This document shows, one piece after another, positions 1 through 6,308 of a DNA stretch of 12,572 nt; the first letter of the stretch is position 1, and every line of letters begins with the position of its first letter. Below the pieces are notes generated by a model. It was not told the DNA's origin. It searched no databases and saw only the letters and a list, made by a program, of their open reading frames with translations. The position numbers were made by a program, and so were the translations under genes. The stretch lies in the NCBI GenBank assembly GCA_025351525.1, contig JANXVV010000075.1:1-12572 (forward strand), in the 5' to 3' direction. The stretch is from Humisphaera sp. GTDB lineage: Bacteria > Planctomycetota > Phycisphaerae > Tepidisphaerales > Tepidisphaeraceae.

Positions 1-263
1 CCGCTGTAAAATAAGGCCAATCCCGGCCCGGTCATCATCAGCACGAGTGCGGAACTGACGAGCATCCAGGCGGTGTCACCGCTGTCGATTTTCCAGGCGG
101 GGTTGTCGATGACGACGCCGCCATCCTCCCCGCGCAACGCGGGCGCATTGACGGCGCTTGGCGAGGCATCGAGTGCGAAGATCCGGGGTGAAAGGGTCAG
201 CATGAAACACACGGCCAATAGGACAAGAAGCGTCCGGTGGGACGCTTGGTGCGCGAGGAGCAT
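1..263 (-). CDS. amtB: Ammonium transporter (Amt/AmtB family), N-terminal part, truncated by the window edge
   Basis: Inner-membrane channel that conducts ammonium/ammonia and is normally blocked by its P-II partner. Only the first 87 codons are in the window; the gene continues past position 1. The protein starts with a hydrophobic signal-peptide-like segment (about residues 11-30), then an exported N-terminal stretch, and then the Amt first-helix signature: GDTAWMLVSSALVLMMTGPG followed by LALFYSG (about residues 62-87). This is directly comparable to the E. coli AmtB segment around ALVLFMTIPGIALFYGG. The ATG at 263-261 is preceded by a good Shine-Dalgarno sequence (AGAAGGA, about 6-8 nt upstream), which fixes the start. 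The P-II gene lies upstream on the same strand, the conserved glnK-amtB order, but about 300 bp separate them, unusually far for this pair. Family assignment is secure although most of the protein is missing. Confidence 0.9.
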   Translation of the reverse strand, partial: MLLAHQASHRTLLVLLAVCFMLTLSPRIFALDASPSAVNAPALRGEDGGVVIDNPAWKIDSGDTAWMLVSSALVLMMTGPGLALFYS

Positions 264-276
264 GAGGGTTCCTTCT

Positions 277-299
277 GTCGTGGGCGGTTAGACCACGAC
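277..299 (-). promoter_or_regulatory. Small hairpin directly upstream of the amt ribosome binding site
   Basis: A perfect 7-bp inverted repeat (GTCGTGG 277-283 with CCACGAC 293-299, loop of 9 nt). In the minus-strand transcript it ends exactly where the AGAAGGA Shine-Dalgarno of amt begins, so it would form in the 5' leader next to the ribosome binding site. The pairing is seen in the sequence; a regulatory role is inference. Confidence 0.4.
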
Positions 300-355
300 G
301 CGAACAGAAAGCTCCCGAAGGCCCGGTTGGTTGACGGGCGTAATCGGGTTGGTTC

Positions 356-394
356 CGGCTTGCAGTTCGAGCGACACGCCCGAACTGCAAGCCG
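356..394. repeat. Perfect 14-bp inverted repeat in the glnK-amt spacer
   Basis: CGGCTTGCAGTTCG at 356-369 is perfectly complementary to CGAACTGCAAGCCG at 381-394, with an 11-nt loop. In RNA from either strand this forms a strong stem. No T tract follows on either strand, so it is not a canonical intrinsic terminator. It could attenuate read-through, stabilise the 3' end of glnK mRNA, or be an operator for a dimeric regulator. The structure is certain, the role is not. Confidence 0.65.
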
Positions 395-477
395 CAGTTA
401 AAAAGGGATTGCACGTCCACCCCCAAGCCCGACGGTCACCGGCTACGGTCAGGGGCTGAAAGCGATTCCCACGGAAT

Positions 478-556
478 TTGTCAGTTGTCAGTTAAGAACA
501 GCGTTCGCATTCGATTAACAACGGACCACTGACAACGGACAACGGACAACGGACAA
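478..556. repeat. Heptanucleotide repeat element, inverted arms of TTGTCNG units
   Basis: Left arm: TTGTCAG twice in tandem (478-491), then TTAAGAA. Right arm: five tandem heptads, AACGGAC (520-526), CACTGAC (527-533) and AACGGAC three times (534-554). Read on the opposite strand, the right arm is the same TTGTC-type unit, so the arms are inverted around a centre near 495-515 and can fold into an imperfect hairpin with heptad-sized slippage. It lies directly after the P-II stop codon, inside the glnK-amt spacer. Its 7-nt period is shared with elements at 11872-12026 and 12448-12482, although the unit sequences differ. Confidence 0.75.
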
Positions 557-563
557 TTAAATA

Positions 564-902
564 TCACAACGCCTGTTCGTCCGTTTCACCGGTACGAATC
601 CTCACAACCCGTTGAATGGGATAGACGAAAATTTTTCCGTCGCCCACTTCGCCGGTTCGGGCGGCTTCGACGATGGCGGTGATCGCCTTATCGGTTTCCT
701 CGGATTTCACGCAGATCTTCAGCAGCACTTTCGGGACGAAGCCCACATCCATCTTGGCACCCCGGTAGCGCTCCGTGTGCCCCATCTGTCGGCCGAAACC
801 CTTGGCTTCCAGGGCGGTCACCCCGAGGATTCCCATTTTCGCCAGAGCGGTTTTGACGGCATCCAACTTGTGTGGTTTTATGACGGCTTCGATCATCTGC
901 AT
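564..902 (-). CDS. glnK: Nitrogen regulatory protein P-II, GlnK/GlnB type
   Basis: Cytoplasmic trimeric sensor of 2-oxoglutarate, ATP/ADP and nitrogen status; with an amt neighbour its likely partner is the ammonium channel. The 112 residues align without gaps to E. coli GlnB. Seen: N-terminal IEAVIKPHKLD, the Walker-like KGFGRQ.GH with the 2-oxoglutarate-linked Gln39, T-loop residues 37-55, Lys58, the TGEVGDGKIFV segment (Gly87, Lys90) and the C-terminal RVVRIRTGE (Arg101, Arg103) that binds nucleotide phosphate. Odd: position 51, the tyrosine uridylylated in proteobacteria and adenylylated in actinobacteria, is Met (YRGAKM instead of YRGAEY), and position 49 is Ala, so the cyanobacterial Ser49 phosphorylation site is absent too. 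Start: ATG 902-900 with AGGAG 6 nt upstream. glnK is chosen over glnB because of the amt neighbour. Confidence 0.96.
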   Translation of the reverse strand: MQMIEAVIKPHKLDAVKTALAKMGILGVTALEAKGFGRQMGHTERYRGAKMDVGFVPKVLLKICVKSEETDKAITAIVEAARTGEVGDGKIFVYPIQRVVRIRTGETDEQAL

Positions 903-1449
903 ACCAATCTCCTGTCACGGGTTCCCGACAATGGCCGCAGTGTTTTTTTCCGATGGAACACGCTTGCCAAGCCAAAGTCGATTGGCATCTTAACGACTTC
1001 AACCGGGTTTGCGCGATCGCAGGTGAGGAGACGACCGAACCCGCGTCCCGACGAACCAGAGTATTTTACGACTCCGTGTGCTTTGATGCCGTTTGCGGTC
1101 TATCCGCCCAGTCCCCTGACGGCGACACGGCTATGCCGCAAGCGGCAAAGACAGATTCATTAAATCGAAAAACGCATTAGCCCGACACAGGATATCGCTT
1201 TATCAACAACGACTGTGCCGAAAATTGCAACGCAGTAAAATTGCTAAAAAGTGTCGGGAAAAAGGCGGAAAGGTCTCCAAAAATGAGGCATAGGGCAGAT
1301 TCTTGCACGCGACTAATTCGATGAACGCTTTTTTATAGCCCTGATTCGCTGCACAACGATAGCGCCTCGCGTGATTCGTCCATTCAAAATGCCTTGAAAA
1401 TAATCGCGTCAGAGCGGAACCCACCCGAATTTCATTTCCATCAATTGGA
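903..1449. other. Gene-free intergenic region upstream of the P-II gene
   Basis: About 550 bp between the P-II start and the nuclease-family stop with no convincing gene. Open frames here are short, lack ribosome binding sites, or are antisense extensions over the flanking genes. The part around 1153-1449 is more AT-rich than the flanking genes. It contains a REP-like palindrome (1081-1152), and presumably the P-II promoter, but I could not place a convincing -35/-10 or sigma-54 site. Confidence 0.6.
1081..1152. repeat. REP-like palindromic element, copy 1 (degenerate)
   Basis: GCCGTTTGCGG (1088-1098) pairs with CCGCAAGCGGC (1136-1146) with one G-T wobble, flanked outside by CTTT (1081-1084) and AAAG (1147-1150). 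The right half, 1127-1152, matches 3983-4008 in 25 of 26 positions, so the two are copies of one dispersed element. Each arm (GCCGC-TT-GCGGC) is itself palindromic. No coding potential and no transposase is nearby. It resembles repetitive extragenic palindromes; the function is unknown. Confidence 0.7.
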
Positions 1450-1842
1450 TTATCCCACTTCCGACAAGACATGCTCGGCGACAAAAATCGGGACAACCGA
1501 CGCGATACCCAGGGCGATCGCATCGCTGGGTCGGCTGTCGACGTCGACCATCTTTTTGCCCTGCCGAATGTGGATGCGGGCGAAGAAGGTGTGGTCCTGC
1601 AGATCGTTGATCTCGATGCGATCGATATTGCCGCCCATGGCTTCGATCACGTTGGCCATCAGATCGTGCGTCATCGGGCGGGGGGTGGGAATGCCCTTAA
1701 GACGCCGGTCGATCGCCATCGCTTCGGGGCTGCCGATGACGATCGGAAACTTCCGCTCGCCATCCACTTCTTTAAGGACAATGATCTGCTGATCCTGCAT
1801 TTCACTGATGATGATTTTGTGTAGCTCCATCTGAACGGACAT
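1450..1842 (-). CDS. Bifunctional nuclease family protein (DUF151)
   Basis: Small cytoplasmic protein of the family described in plants as a bifunctional nuclease (RNase and DNase); in bacteria its role is poorly defined. Seen in the 130 residues: an N-terminal beta-rich part (IVLKEVDGERKFPIVIGSPEA), the central PRPMTHDLMANVIEAMGG, and the family signature SRPSDAIALGIASVVPIFV near the C-terminus, preceded by the usual HTFFARIHI strand. The core domain is complete; the C-terminal UVR-like extension found in some members is absent. Start: ATG at 1842 with AGGAG about 9 nt upstream. Met5 is an alternative start but lies further from the ribosome binding site. It is transcribed alone from a recognisable promoter and is divergent from the radical SAM gene. 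Family assignment is firm; nuclease activity in this organism is inferred from the family only. Confidence 0.93.
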   Translation of the reverse strand: MSVQMELHKIIISEMQDQQIIVLKEVDGERKFPIVIGSPEAMAIDRRLKGIPTPRPMTHDLMANVIEAMGGNIDRIEINDLQDHTFFARIHIRQGKKMVDVDSRPSDAIALGIASVVPIFVAEHVLSEVG

Positions 1843-1897
1843 GGGCCATCGCTCCTAAGCCTGGCGCTTTTTCGCAACTCGTTGCAGGACTTTCCTT

Positions 1898-1926
1898 AAA
1901 GTAGAAACGGGACAAGAGGGTGTCAA
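1898..1926 (-). promoter_or_regulatory. Sigma-70-type promoter for the bifunctional nuclease gene
   Basis: On the minus strand a perfect -35 box TTGACA (1926-1921) is followed after exactly 17 nt by TACTTT (1903-1898), a 3-of-6 match to TATAAT with the key first A and last T kept. The predicted start near 1890 would give a leader of about 50 nt before the ATG at 1842. Position and spacing fit well; there is no experimental support. Confidence 0.5.
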
Positions 1927-1975
1927 GTCTTAAAGCTTCCCGTGCCGTTAAAAATACGCGACCGGATCAGTCGCG

Positions 1976-3895
1976 TTGACCTTCAATCGCTCGCGTGTCA
2001 GGATACTCCACGAACCGATTGAAACGCATCTGGAGCCATTGAACATGGAACTTCCCCGTCGATCCCGCGGAGACGAATTGCTCCGCCCCGAACAACTGGC
2101 AAGCCTTCGCATGCGTCTGCGGCAAGTCGCGGCCAGGCATGATCTGGTTACCGTCATCGCCTGCGCCTTCGATCACCGCACCCGCATGTTGCCGTTCATC
2201 TATGCGGACACGCGTATGGCACCGGCGGGGGTGCGCTCGATCGGATCGGCAATGGTCGATGCGGGGTTCCCCAAAACGCGGATCGTGTTGCAGCAGTGGA
2301 ACAGGCGGTTCAAACCGTCGCAGATGAAACTTGATGGCCGGGTACCCGATATTTTCATGGTGTCGAGCATGGGACTCCACTCTGACATGTGCATGGAAAT
2401 GATTCGCGACGCACGGCGGATCGACGCGGCCCATCGTCCGCTCATCATCGCCGGGGGGCCGCACGCGGTGTATCAGCCCTACGAACTGTTCAGCGGCAAT
2501 CCCGCCGACCCGACCCGCGCGGATGTGGTCGTCACCGGTGAAGAATATGTGCTGCTGAATCTTCTCGAAGTAATACTCTCCGTGCGGGCGGAGGGCGAAT
2601 CGATGCGGTCGGCATTTTATCGCGCAAGGGATGGCGGTGCGCTCGACGAAGTGCCGGGCCTGGTCTATCCGCGCGGGGATCGCGATGGCATCCCGGATGA
2701 GCTGGTGGACACCGGCATCCAACGCCTGCTGGGCAATCTCGACGAAATGGCGGACTCGGTGCATGGCTATCGGCTGCTCGAATCCCCCAGCCGGCGGGCC
2801 ACGCTCGGTTCCGTTGCCGTCGCCGCCAACCGCATCCGCCGGCTCAGCCCGATCAGTTCGATCGTACTCACCTTCGGCTGCAAATTCGCCTGCCAGTACT
2901 GCCCGATCCCCGCTTACAACCAGCGCCAGTACCGCACCAAAAGCAGCGGGCGGATGGCCGAGGAAATGTGGCGGCTGAACAAGGAGTATGGCCTGAAATA
3001 TTTCTTCGGCGCGGACGACAATTTCTTCAACAGCAAAGAGCGCACGCTCGATATCGTCCAGACTCTGGCCCGCGCCGAATTTGACGGCACCCCGCTCCGT
3101 AAAAAGATCCGATGGCATACCGAGGTGACCGTACACGACACGCTTCAGATGAAGGAGCATCTGCCGCTCATTCACGATTCCGGCTGCCGTGCGCTTTGGC
3201 TGGGTGTCGAGGACATGACGGCGACGCTGGTGAATAAAGGCCAGAGCGTCGACAAAACCCAGGAGGCATTCAAGTCGCTGCGCGATGCCGGCATCTGCCC
3301 GATGCCGATGATGATGCACCACGATTCGCAACCCCTCTATTCACGCGGCACGAATTATGGCCTGATCAACCAGATCAACCTCCTCCGCAAAGCCGGCGCG
3401 GTCTCATTGCAAGTATTGATGATGACCCCGTCCGCCGGGACCAAGCTTTTCGAGCAATGCTTCACCACCGGGCAGGTCTTCAGCCGGGTCGGTGGGATAG
3501 AGGTGCGACCCCATATGTACGATGGCAACTACGTCGTCGCCTCCAGCCATGCCCGCCCGTGGCATAAGCAGTTGAACATGCTGATCGGCTACGCCTCGTT
3601 TTATAACCCCGTCTGGCTCGCCTGGAATCTGCTTCGGAAAAAGACGAAAGTTTCGCAGAAGGCTGCGGGGATGCAGATCGTGGGAATGCTGGGACTCATT
3701 CAAACGATTCGGCGAACGTGTACGTGGTCGATTCGGTTGGCGTTTGGCCGGATCGTTCGGTTGACCCATCCGCCGACGAGCGCGATCCCGATGAGGAGTG
3801 TCGAGGGGGAAAGTGCGAGCCATGCGGGGTTTGAAGGTCCGATTCCGATCACGGTGAAGAAAGGGAGAGTGGTGAGATTGCCGATGGCAAGTTGA
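1976..3895 (+). CDS. Cobalamin-binding-type radical SAM protein, substrate unknown
   Basis: Predicted 4Fe-4S enzyme using S-adenosylmethionine radical chemistry, probably with cobalamin. Residues about 80-200 look like the B12-binding fold that precedes many radical SAM domains: APAGVRSIGSAMVDAGF, VPDIFMVSSMG, LIIAGGPHA and ADVVVTGEE. The DxHxxG cobalamin-ligand motif is absent, as is common in this class. The radical SAM core follows with the cluster motif CKFACQYC (Cys302, Cys306, Cys309), FFGADDNFF (343-351) and WLGVEDM (408-414). The C-terminal 150 residues contain MMMHHD (445-450), a hydrophobic amphipathic stretch (about 563-595) and a basic tail. Numbering is from TTG 1976. An in-frame ATG at 2045 has a GGAG upstream and is a good alternative start (616 aa); the intervening codons look coding, so I kept the longer form. 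No biosynthetic partner gene is nearby. Confidence 0.9.
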   Translation: MTFNRSRVRILHEPIETHLEPLNMELPRRSRGDELLRPEQLASLRMRLRQVAARHDLVTVIACAFDHRTRMLPFIYADTRMAPAGVRSIGSAMVDAGFPKTRIVLQQWNRRFKPSQMKLDGRVPDIFMVSSMGLHSDMCMEMIRDARRIDAAHRPLIIAGGPHAVYQPYELFSGNPADPTRADVVVTGEEYVLLNLLEVILSVRAEGESMRSAFYRARDGGALDEVPGLVYPRGDRDGIPDELVDTGIQRLLGNLDEMADSVHGYRLLESPSRRATLGSVAVAANRIRRLSPISSIVLTFGCKFACQYCPIPAYNQRQYRTKSSGRMAEEMWRLNKEYGLKYFFGADDNFFNSKERTLDIVQTLARAEFDGTPLRKKIRWHTEVTVHDTLQMKEHLPLIHDSGCRALWLGVEDMTATLVNKGQSVDKTQEAFKSLRDAGICPMPMMMHHDSQPLYSRGTNYGLINQINLLRKAGAVSLQVLMMTPSAGTKLFEQCFTTGQVFSRVGGIEVRPHMYDGNYVVASSHARPWHKQLNMLIGYASFYNPVWLAWNLLRKKTKVSQKAAGMQIVGMLGLIQTIRRTCTWSIRLAFGRIVRLTHPPTSAIPMRSVEGESASHAGFEGPIPITVKKGRVVRLPMAS

Positions 3896-3950
3896 TCGAG
3901 GCATTCAAAGACTGTCTTCGCTGAAGTTAGCGCGGTTCTCGACTTTCCAT

Positions 3951-4002
3951 GCCGCTTGCGGCTTAACCGTTGAACATGTCGTACGGCTAAGCCGCAAGCG
4001 GC
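3951..4002. repeat. REP-like palindromic element, copy 2, in a convergent gap
   Basis: A perfect 15-bp inverted repeat: GCCGCTTGCGGCTTA (3951-3965) with TAAGCCGCAAGCGGC (3988-4002). Pairing continues inward for four more base pairs after one mismatch (3967-3970 with 3983-3986), and outward CTTT (3943-3946) faces AAAG (4003-4006). It lies between the converging radical SAM and glycoside hydrolase genes. No T tract flanks it, so termination would not be of the classic intrinsic kind, but a stem this strong may protect 3' ends or stop converging polymerases. Confidence 0.8.
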
Positions 4003-4058
4003 AAAGACTTACTCTTCATGGGCGTGAGCGATATCCACGATTGTCGAAATATCCTGCC

Positions 4059-6308
4059 TTATCGCGATGGTTCCCCGACAAACGAAACGATCACTCCCTC
4101 ATTCATCGTCCAATTCAAATCGAACTCCCTACCCTGTCCTAATTCCATTCCCCCCCTCTCATCGCGAACCCCCGCGACACTGTTGACAAAGCATAGTTTT
4201 ATCGGGAGGGTCTGGGTCTTCAAACCCACGGCGTTGCCGCCGCCTACTTGTGAGCCGGAGACCTCCGGATTCAAACAAAGACACACAATCGTCCGGTCCC
4301 CCTTTTTCCAGTAGGTGATTTCATAACCGTGGAACGATTCCCCGGCATCTTTCAGGTAGACCCACCTCGAAATTCCCGCCGTCGCGATATGCCGAATGAA
4401 AATGTCCCGCTTCAGGCTCGGCTCGAACCCCTCCACCCTAAATGCATTGTACCATTGCGGTGACAGATTCATCAGCACCGCCTTTCCTTTGCCATAGTGA
4501 TTCACACTTTCCACAGGCATCTTCCGCACCACTTTGTTGTAGCCGCTGGAGTCCTTCACACAGCTGTTTTTGTTCGTCAAAAACTCCCGGTAGGTCTTCC
4601 ACCCGAAGTTGACATCCTGATCGACCTCACACCAGAGGTTTCCACCAAAGACATCCGCCGCCCGCAGCTTCGGATCGAGTTTGACGCCAAACATCTGATC
4701 GAGGGCACCCTGCCGGCGACCTTTGCCATGCTGGTCCCACAGTCCGGGCATATAGTCGGCGATGACTGTGCCGCCCGCACGGCAGAAGGCCTCAATCCGT
4801 CCGGCCTCGACATCGGATAGACAGAGACACGCGGGCAGAATCAGCACCTTGTACTCCGGTGGCACCCCGTTCTGAATCACGTCAACATAGCTGAGGAAGT
4901 TGTACTGCAGGCCGGAGTCCCGCAACATATTCTCCCAGGCACGGCGGACCATGTGTGAGGCTCCCAATCGTTCATCCCCATTGCGATTCGTCCATGATTT
5001 CCCGTGCGCCTCGGCGTCGAGAATCCAACCGAGCTGAATGGAGGCATGGCTATAGTAGATCGCCACGCCGTCGTGAATCCATTCCGCCTTCGCCAGCAGA
5101 GGCCCGATTTTTCCGCCCGCTTCCAGATAATGCGGGGCTACCTCATCATGCCACGGTTTGGGCTTGTCGCCGTCAAACCAACCTTCGACCCACCCGATGA
5201 ATCCGCGGTTGCCATGCGCAAGGTAGTACCAGGTCTGCCAGATATCATCGGCGGCGGAGCGATGAAAATGACTGGTCACCGCCGGGATCGCATTGTGCGG
5301 ATTGAAGGAGCGGATGATCGACTGCGATGAACCTATGTTGTACGCCTCGATAAACTGCACCTTCCGCATGATCTTCGCATAATCGTACCCGCCGAATGCG
5401 TCGGGACACTGGCCACCCACGAAACCGCAGGGGGTGGCGGGGTCGATGCCGTTGGTGTACTCGACAAGGTCTCCGAGAAAATCGTTCCAGTATGAATCGT
5501 TGAAAGTCCATTGGTCCATCAGCGGGCTTGCGTCAAAGTCACCGACATTCCAAGTCTTCAGTTTCGGTCGGATGCCATCGTAGGTCACCCATTGCTTTTG
5601 TATCGGCGCGGCGGACCCGTAAATCTCCTTCAGCCAGTTGGGATAGGCATCCTTATCGTCGGTCACAGACCACATGGTGGGATGAACGAAATGGCCCCAG
5701 GAGATTTCATCGTCCAGCGCGTAAGCGGCTCGCGAGGGAGAGACCTTCACTTTTTCGAGGTGTTCGGAAATCAAACCCTTCAGTGTCGTGAACATCGCCG
5801 CGTTGACAGGGTTGGTCCTCACTCCGCCACCATGAAGGTCCTTCAAATGCGGCTTGATCTCGTTGCCGTCCCATAGGTGCAGGTAGTGCTTTGAAGCAAC
5901 ATGGTCGACATAGAACCGGTACTTGAATCGATCAATCCAGTCGAGCTTGCCGGTTTTGGATGATTTGGAACTGACGTCTCCATGGTCGAGAAACGCGCCG
6001 TTGTAACCGTGATCTGCGGACCATTTCCCCGAAGCCGCTGTATAACCCACCGTCCACTGATAGGTCCACGGCATGTAAGTCCACGAGGGGAAAGCCGAAT
6101 AACACCACTCTTTGTCCTGCTTGACCCGCTGGAAATCTTTGGACGTGTTGACGTATTTCTCATAGGCGTCGTCATTTGCCACGTCAGTAGCCGCGGCTTG
6201 AACCGGAAGGGTCAAAGACAGGAATAGGATGACCAGCCATATCAGCCTGAAACGATTGGGTCCGGGTTGATACGTCATGGGAAGAATGTTTCGAACTGCG
6301 TAAGTCAA
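4059..6308 (-). CDS. Secreted GH42-like glycoside hydrolase with trimerisation-type domain
   Basis: Probable exported clan GH-A glycosidase, distantly beta-galactosidase-like; the substrate cannot be read from sequence. A signal peptide is clear (hydrophobic LIWLVILFLSLTLP at 22-35, then VQAAA). The catalytic region carries ALDDEISWG (Glu201, acid/base candidate), KVQFIEAYN (Glu321, nucleophile candidate) and YYLAHGNRGFIGW (361-373), which matches the GH42 pattern of an AHGAD-type strand after the nucleophile. Residues about 412-530 resemble the GH42 trimerisation domain: VAIYYSH, then YKVLILPACLCLS and AFCRAGGTVIADY. The rest is beta-rich. The listed start is a TTG overlapping the upstream stop as TTGA, suggesting translational coupling; the in-frame ATG at 6278 gives a more typical signal peptide but has no ribosome binding site. 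GH family placement is by motif only, so a related or unclassified family is possible. Confidence 0.82.
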   Translation of the reverse strand: MTYAVRNILPMTYQPGPNRFRLIWLVILFLSLTLPVQAAATDVANDDAYEKYVNTSKDFQRVKQDKEWCYSAFPSWTYMPWTYQWTVGYTAASGKWSADHGYNGAFLDHGDVSSKSSKTGKLDWIDRFKYRFYVDHVASKHYLHLWDGNEIKPHLKDLHGGGVRTNPVNAAMFTTLKGLISEHLEKVKVSPSRAAYALDDEISWGHFVHPTMWSVTDDKDAYPNWLKEIYGSAAPIQKQWVTYDGIRPKLKTWNVGDFDASPLMDQWTFNDSYWNDFLGDLVEYTNGIDPATPCGFVGGQCPDAFGGYDYAKIMRKVQFIEAYNIGSSQSIIRSFNPHNAIPAVTSHFHRSAADDIWQTWYYLAHGNRGFIGWVEGWFDGDKPKPWHDEVAPHYLEAGGKIGPLLAKAEWIHDGVAIYYSHASIQLGWILDAEAHGKSWTNRNGDERLGASHMVRRAWENMLRDSGLQYNFLSYVDVIQNGVPPEYKVLILPACLCLSDVEAGRIEAFCRAGGTVIADYMPGLWDQHGKGRRQGALDQMFGVKLDPKLRAADVFGGNLWCEVDQDVNFGWKTYREFLTNKNSCVKDSSGYNKVVRKMPVESVNHYGKGKAVLMNLSPQWYNAFRVEGFEPSLKRDIFIRHIATAGISRWVYLKDAGESFHGYEITYWKKGDRTIVCLCLNPEVSGSQVGGGNAVGLKTQTLPIKLCFVNSVAGVRDERGGMELGQGREFDLNWTMNEGVIVSFVGEPSR

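Noticed and set aside
478..556. Could the heptad arrays be CRISPR repeats
   Set aside because: Units are 7 nt with no unique spacers of constant size between them and no cas genes are nearby.
954..969. Possible sigma-54 promoter upstream of the P-II gene (minus strand TGGCAAG, 4 nt, TTCC)
   Set aside because: The -24 half fits and the position, about 50 nt before the ATG, is attractive, but the -12 half is TTCC and lacks the essential GC of TTGC.
612..1163. 183-codon open frame antisense to the P-II gene
   Set aside because: It is a shadow of the strongly conserved P-II frame, has no plausible domain and continues into non-coding palindromic DNA.
1203..1523. 106-codon minus frame overlapping the end of the nuclease-family gene
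   Set aside because: It overlaps a firmly assigned gene in another frame, has no ribosome binding site and its translation shows no domain.
1967..3331. 454-codon minus-strand open frame within the radical SAM gene
   Set aside because: A high-GC mirror frame; the plus strand carries the conserved cysteine motif and B12-type fold, while this frame has a His/Arg/Ala-rich composition typical of antisense reading.
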